Origin: JBBRHH01 sp038222915
Lineage (GTDB): Bacteria; Planctomycetota; Phycisphaerae; Tepidisphaerales; Tepidisphaeraceae
Length of the DNA: 10,465 nt
NCBI GenBank assembly: GCA_038222915.1
Contig: JBBRHH010000176.1
Coordinates: forward strand, 1 to 10,465
Reading direction: 5' to 3'
A program made the translations under genes and the position numbers. The notes beneath the pieces are model-generated. The model saw nothing but the letters and a program-made list of their open reading frames with translations. It was not told the origin of the DNA and ran no database searches. Shown here one piece after another: positions 7,169 to 10,465 of this stretch (position 1 is its first letter; each line of letters starts with the position of its first letter).

Positions 7169-7858
7169 TTACTTGGGCAGGCCCCAGACTTCCACTTCAG
7201 TGTAGTGGCTCTGGTCATCGGACGTGTTGCCGTTGGAGTAGAGCCGCACGAACTGGCCTTTCGCGCCCTTGGCGTCGAAAAGCTTTCCTTCGTTGGATTC
7301 CCAATAGCCAAGTTCTTTTCCAGCGCCCTGGCCGGCGGCGTTTTCATCGTCGTTGTTGAAGATGGTCGTCACGCCAGTCTTGAAATCCTTGTCGTTGGAA
7401 ATCTGCACGATCACCGAGTGATAAACACGCGCCTGTCCATGATAGTGCCAGATGATGACCGCGCTGATCGGATGCACAGCCCCAAGATCGATCTGCACCC
7501 ACTGCACGCCCCGGCCAAGCTCAACATAGCTGCCTTCGGTCGCGTCCTTGTTGCCGTCGGTGATCATATCCAGCGACCCGATGACCGGATCGCTCTCGCT
7601 ACTGGTCACGGGCTTCTTCAGCGACAGGTTCACGCTGCCCTTGGGGGCGAAGAAAGGCTCGCGCTTGCCGTGCGGCTTTTCAACCTTCACGCCCAGCGGA
7701 AGGTTTTTGGGTGTTTCGGTATAGGCGGGCTTTGGCAGAACAATCGGCAGCGCCTCCTGATCACCGGCCGGCGCGGTCGTCGGACCGGCAGCGCGGGTGC
7801 GCAGCGGATTACCCAGAAGCAGGGCGGCAACAGACAGCATCAACAGAAAACGCGACAT
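7169..7858 (-). CDS. Exported discoidin (F5/8 type C) domain protein
   Basis: 229 residues from the ATG at 7858, chosen over the adjacent GTG at 7861 because GGAGG (7869-7865) is then six bases away. A signal peptide (SRFLLMLSVAALLLGNPL, cleaved near TRAAG) is followed by a Pro/Ala/Thr-rich stretch and one beta-sandwich domain from about residue 72 to the end. Discoidin hallmarks: SVNLSLKKPVTSS at the start, WVQIDLGAVHPISAVIIWHY in the middle, VIVQISND, and the closing pair FVRLYSN ... HYTEVEVWG. The fold usually binds carbohydrate or other surface ligands and has no activity by itself. It follows the cytochrome b gene by 43 bases on the same strand and is followed by a terminator, so it is probably the last gene of that operon. 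Its partner or ligand is unknown; a structural or docking role at the cell surface or periplasm is inference. Confidence 0.85.
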   Translation of the reverse strand: MSRFLLMLSVAALLLGNPLRTRAAGPTTAPAGDQEALPIVLPKPAYTETPKNLPLGVKVEKPHGKREPFFAPKGSVNLSLKKPVTSSESDPVIGSLDMITDGNKDATEGSYVELGRGVQWVQIDLGAVHPISAVIIWHYHGQARVYHSVIVQISNDKDFKTGVTTIFNNDDENAAGQGAGKELGYWESNEGKLFDAKGAKGQFVRLYSNGNTSDDQSHYTEVEVWGLPK

Positions 7859-7864
7859 CACAAA

Positions 7865-7869
7865 CCTCC
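7865..7869 (-). promoter_or_regulatory. Shine-Dalgarno site of the discoidin gene
   Basis: The minus strand reads GGAGG six bases before ATG 7858 and three before GTG 7861, so it favours the ATG. This is one of the few strong ribosome binding sites in the window. Confidence 0.7.
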
Positions 7870-7901
7870 AGAAACATCTTAGGTGCTTAACCGCGCCGTT
7901 A

Positions 7902-8384
7902 TTAACTGCGGCGGGCGGGTTTTAAGAGCGCCAGGGTGAACATTATAACCACGGCCGTCAACCCTATCGCACAGTACCGGTGTACCCAGTAAAGCGTGAT
8001 TTGTTGCTCGGAAGCCACCAGCGGCGTCATCGAGACGAGGATGGCCGAGATCGCCACAAAACCAAGTGTCAGCATAAGCCAGAAGAGCGAGCGTGCAAAG
8101 ACGCCGCGGCGCGGATTGGGCGTGCGAAACCGCGACCGCTCACTCCAAAACAGCGTCACCAGCAAAAGTGCGCCAATGAACGCCGGCGCGATTGCAAAGT
8201 GAATCCACAAAAACCATCCGCCAAGCGAACCAGCCTTGCCGTGGCGCAGCCATGCCCACCCGCCGGTGACGGCCAGTCCGATTACGCTGGTCAGGAGAGC
8301 CAGGTAAGTAACGACTTCCAGCAGGCCCCGAAAAAACGAGCGCCGGCGGGGGGGTGCGGTCTGATTTTGAGGGATCGATGTCAT
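7902..8384 (-). CDS. Four-helix membrane cytochrome b (b561-like)
   Basis: 160 residues from the ATG at 8384; a TTG two codons earlier (8390) is less likely. After a basic N-terminus (PPRRRSFFRG) come four membrane helices at about residues 22-44, 57-79, 99-121 and 129-154. Histidines: His48 at the end of helix 1 (WLRHGKAG), His62 at the start of helix 2 (WIHFAIAP) and His135 at the start of helix 4 (YWVHRY). His62 and His135 lie at the same side of two parallel helices, so they are good candidates for the two axial ligands of one haem b. With the basic N-terminus inside, that haem would face the periplasm. The protein resembles the cytochrome b561 / cytochrome b-b6 type electron-transfer subunits; I cannot place it in one named family. 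It follows the seven-haem cytochrome gene by seven bases, so the two are almost certainly co-expressed and probably form a complex. Confidence 0.8.
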   Translation of the reverse strand: MTSIPQNQTAPPRRRSFFRGLLEVVTYLALLTSVIGLAVTGGWAWLRHGKAGSLGGWFLWIHFAIAPAFIGALLLVTLFWSERSRFRTPNPRRGVFARSLFWLMLTLGFVAISAILVSMTPLVASEQQITLYWVHRYCAIGLTAVVIMFTLALLKPARRS

Positions 8385-8391
8385 GTTCAAT

Positions 8392-10413
8392 CTAAGCCTG
8401 AAGCCATCTTAAAATTCCAACCAGCCCGCGCACGCCGTGCACAAAAAGCAGCAGCCCAAACAGCCCGGCCGTTGCAAACGCGAACACCTTGAACACCGAC
8501 CGCCAGCCAAACGAAAACGCCCACGCCTTGGCAAGGCCGGCCTCGTCGCGGCGCAGATCGAGCATATTCTCGATCGGCAGCGCGACCGCCTTCGCGTCAG
8601 GTCGCCCGGCCAATTCCTCATCCAGATTCGACGTCAGCTTCCCAAACTCAAACGCAGAATTCGTCGAATGACAATCGGTGCATCCGCGTACCCCAAGCGA
8701 CTGACTGCGCGGCCGAACATCGTGACCCAGTGCCCACATATACGGATTGGCGGCGGCGTGCACATCACTCTTGATCTTGTGATCCTCCGGCTTGCCGTCG
8801 AGCTGATACACCTTGCCATCGTGGAGATAAACCGCCGTCCCCGTCGCGCCATCCACCTCGGCCAGCGCCGCCAGCGTCTTCGCCACGTCCTCATCCGCAA
8901 ACTGCCGGATAATCTGCTGTTCCTGATTCGCGTCGCGCGGCAAAGTCACCTCGGCGGCGCGCATCGCTTTCTTCACCGCCACAGGAGTAACCGGCGTAAC
9001 AGCGCCGTCTTTCAAATACCCCCAATACGCCGGCCACAGCAAGCGGTAAGGCCCCACGCGATGATCATTGTCATCACGGGCGAACACCGGCTCGACAATC
9101 TTCGGCAGCACATCATCGCGCCGGCCGCGCATCGCCTTGCCAAGGTTGTGCGCCATCGAAGTCTGCACCGCCTGCGTCTGCTGCTCCGGCCATGGCCCCG
9201 AATGGCAGGCCGTGCACGTAAGCTTTTCCAGATGGAGCGGCGGCAGGCCCTTGTGCGCAGGATGCGGCGCACCCAGCCGCCCGCCCATCGCCACTGGAGC
9301 CGTCGATTCCGGATTGCCCAGATGACACCCGCGACAACTGATAACATTCGCGGCCGACGGCGTCGTAGGCTCGTCGCCGCGTGAGATGCTGTGGTCGATC
9401 CCGTTACGGTGGCAATCGGTGCATTTCATCCCGGCGCGAAGATGGATGTCGCCATCGTGCTCGAACCGCGGGGCGACCTTCGGCCCAACCTCGCGGGTCG
9501 TATGGCAGTAGTAACAGCGATCCGCCGAAACATGGCCGGCGACATCAAAAAACACCCGCTTGTCGGCATCGAACCGGCCTTTGTCATACTTCAGCGGCAG
9601 CGTTTTCGGCTTCACTTCCTCCGGCGCAGGCTCGGTAGAACCATCCGCATTTTCCGCAGGCTTCGGCGGCGGCGCTGCTGTTGCAGGCAAGGCCTTCGCC
9701 GAACCTTTGACGACGCCCAGCCCCATCGCCACAGTCGGCGCCCATTTGAAATTCTCCTGCTCGATCTGCCGGCCCCACTCCTCCTGATCGTGCCGGTTGT
9801 CGTTGCTATGGCAGATCATGCAGTCGTTCTCAAGCCGCCCGGAGATTTTCCAGCGCGCTTTCGGATCAGCATCTTTGGCCGACAGGTCCGTCGGCCCAAG
9901 ATTTCCCGCCGTATGCGGGCCAAACATCTTCGTGAAGGACCACTGCGATAATCCAACCTGCTCCGGTTTAAACGTCCCCGCCCAGCCCCGGTTGGAGATC
10001 GGAATCTGTGTCCCCGTCGCGCCGTCGCTCAGGATCCACGGTTCGCCGCGCCGGCCAGGCGGGTTGGAAGCGCTCGGCTCATCAAATTCGTTCGTGTGCC
10101 AGCCATGATTGATATCGTTAACGCTGTGACACTTCCCGCACGTCGCGGCCGGTGAGTAGGGGGGTGCACTCTCATCGGCCGGGTCGATCTGCTTCCCGCC
10201 CGCGTCATACAGATGAATCCAGTGCACATGCCGCGCCCGCGAACCGCTCACCAGCGTATTGTCGACCGCCTTCACCGGCTCGGCCGGTTCTTCAGCGCTT
10301 CCCCGTGCCGCAAGAAACGCAACGATCACCAGAAGCGGAATCGCGATGCGCCGGCAGATCTGTTTCGTGTGCAATTTGTCTGGCATCTCTGTAATCTTGC
10401 CTCGCGCGTGCAT
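8392..10413 (-). CDS. Seven-haem cytochrome c with C-terminal membrane anchor
   Basis: 673 residues from ATG 10413; ATG 10386 (residue 10) also gives a normal signal (PDKLHTKQICRRIAIPLLVIVAFLAARGSA). Neither has a good ribosome binding site. Seven CxxCH haem-c motifs are visible: 92-96 CGKCH, 198-202 CMICH, 300-304 CYYCH, 331-335 CTDCH, 360-364 CRGCH, 400-404 CTACH, 578-582 CTDCH. Many further histidines (for example 62, 64, 103, 106, 324, 384, 387) could be sixth ligands. A Pro/Ala/Glu-rich linker at about 241-270 separates haems 2 and 3, and about 170 residues without a haem lie between 6 and 7. A membrane helix near 638-666 anchors the C-terminus and contains His659 (LLLFVHG). The haem part should be periplasmic. 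I do not recognise a named enzyme family; it lacks a CxxCK catalytic haem. It probably exchanges electrons with the membrane cytochrome b encoded seven bases downstream. Confidence 0.9.
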   Translation of the reverse strand: MHARGKITEMPDKLHTKQICRRIAIPLLVIVAFLAARGSAEEPAEPVKAVDNTLVSGSRARHVHWIHLYDAGGKQIDPADESAPPYSPAATCGKCHSVNDINHGWHTNEFDEPSASNPPGRRGEPWILSDGATGTQIPISNRGWAGTFKPEQVGLSQWSFTKMFGPHTAGNLGPTDLSAKDADPKARWKISGRLENDCMICHSNDNRHDQEEWGRQIEQENFKWAPTVAMGLGVVKGSAKALPATAAPPPKPAENADGSTEPAPEEVKPKTLPLKYDKGRFDADKRVFFDVAGHVSADRCYYCHTTREVGPKVAPRFEHDGDIHLRAGMKCTDCHRNGIDHSISRGDEPTTPSAANVISCRGCHLGNPESTAPVAMGGRLGAPHPAHKGLPPLHLEKLTCTACHSGPWPEQQTQAVQTSMAHNLGKAMRGRRDDVLPKIVEPVFARDDNDHRVGPYRLLWPAYWGYLKDGAVTPVTPVAVKKAMRAAEVTLPRDANQEQQIIRQFADEDVAKTLAALAEVDGATGTAVYLHDGKVYQLDGKPEDHKIKSDVHAAANPYMWALGHDVRPRSQSLGVRGCTDCHSTNSAFEFGKLTSNLDEELAGRPDAKAVALPIENMLDLRRDEAGLAKAWAFSFGWRSVFKVFAFATAGLFGLLLFVHGVRGLVGILRWLQA

Positions 10414-10465
10414 TCAACCAATCTTTCGCCGCCGGGTAGCAGGCATTGAAAGCTCCATGACCTCA
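10414..10465 (-). CDS. Possible C-terminal end of an upstream gene
   Basis: On the minus strand the last 17 codons before a TGA at 10416-10414 are open and read EVMELSMPATRRRKIG. The TGA directly abuts the ATG at 10413, an arrangement common inside operons. The segment is too short to identify, and 17 open codons can occur by chance, so this may instead be a leader region. Confidence 0.25.
   Translation of the reverse strand, partial: EVMELSMPATRRRKIG

Noticed and set aside
7016..7882. 288-codon open frame on the plus strand covering the discoidin gene
   Set aside because: The minus-strand frame has a signal peptide, ribosome binding site and discoidin motifs; this one has none and runs through the terminator hairpin.
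8437..9384. 315-codon open frame on the plus strand
   Set aside because: Antisense to the seven-haem cytochrome; its product is extremely rich in Arg, His and Pro and has no motif.
8392..10413. Assignment of the multihaem protein to octahaem tetrathionate reductase or hydroxylamine oxidoreductase
   Set aside because: Only seven CxxCH motifs are present, there is no CxxCK catalytic haem, and the spacing does not match what I know of those families.
1..10465. Mobile elements, CRISPR, tRNA or rRNA genes
   Set aside because: Reading both strands I saw no transposase-like protein, terminal repeats, regularly spaced repeats or tRNA-like cloverleaf.

Overview
The window (GC-rich, roughly 60 % G+C by eye) looks like chromosomal DNA of a planctomycete. 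The main reason is a paired PSD1-type cytochrome gene (Planctomycete cytochrome C, DUF1549 and DUF1553 domains) followed directly by a DUF1501 gene, a combination especially common in Planctomycetota and Verrucomicrobiota. Short linkers such as ATQPAD and PTTAPAG after export signals remind me of the class Phycisphaerae; that finer placement is inference. Coding density is very high, and I see no tRNA, rRNA, CRISPR array, insertion sequence or other sign of mobility.

Left part (1-4159, minus strand): a large exported PSD1 protein with two haem-c motifs reads into a DUF1501 protein with a twin-arginine signal that runs off the left edge. The PSD1 gene appears to start at a TTG codon behind a strong ribosome binding site. 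The protein carries two tandem copies of a beta-rich module between its DUF1549 and DUF1553 domains. The 176-base divergent intergenic region upstream holds weak promoter candidates, an 11-base palindrome and a near-exact repeat of the sequence that covers the PSD1 start.

Middle (4160-5441, plus strand): an exported alpha/beta hydrolase with a complete Ser-Asp-His triad, then a small MazE-like (AbrB-fold) antitoxin with no toxin beside it. Its stop codon overlaps the stop codon of the convergent gene on the minus strand.

Right part (10465 down to 5438, minus strand): a seven-haem membrane-anchored cytochrome c, a four-helix membrane cytochrome b seven bases downstream, and an exported discoidin-fold protein 43 bases further on, ending in a good hairpin terminator. 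Beyond the terminator lies a TIGR03663-type (Agl23-like) GT-C membrane protein. The two cytochromes probably form one membrane electron-transfer complex passing electrons between the quinone pool and periplasmic haems; substrate and direction cannot be read from the sequence. The discoidin protein is probably co-transcribed, but its link to electron transfer is unknown. This cytochrome b / heptahaem c / discoidin unit is the most interesting part of the window.
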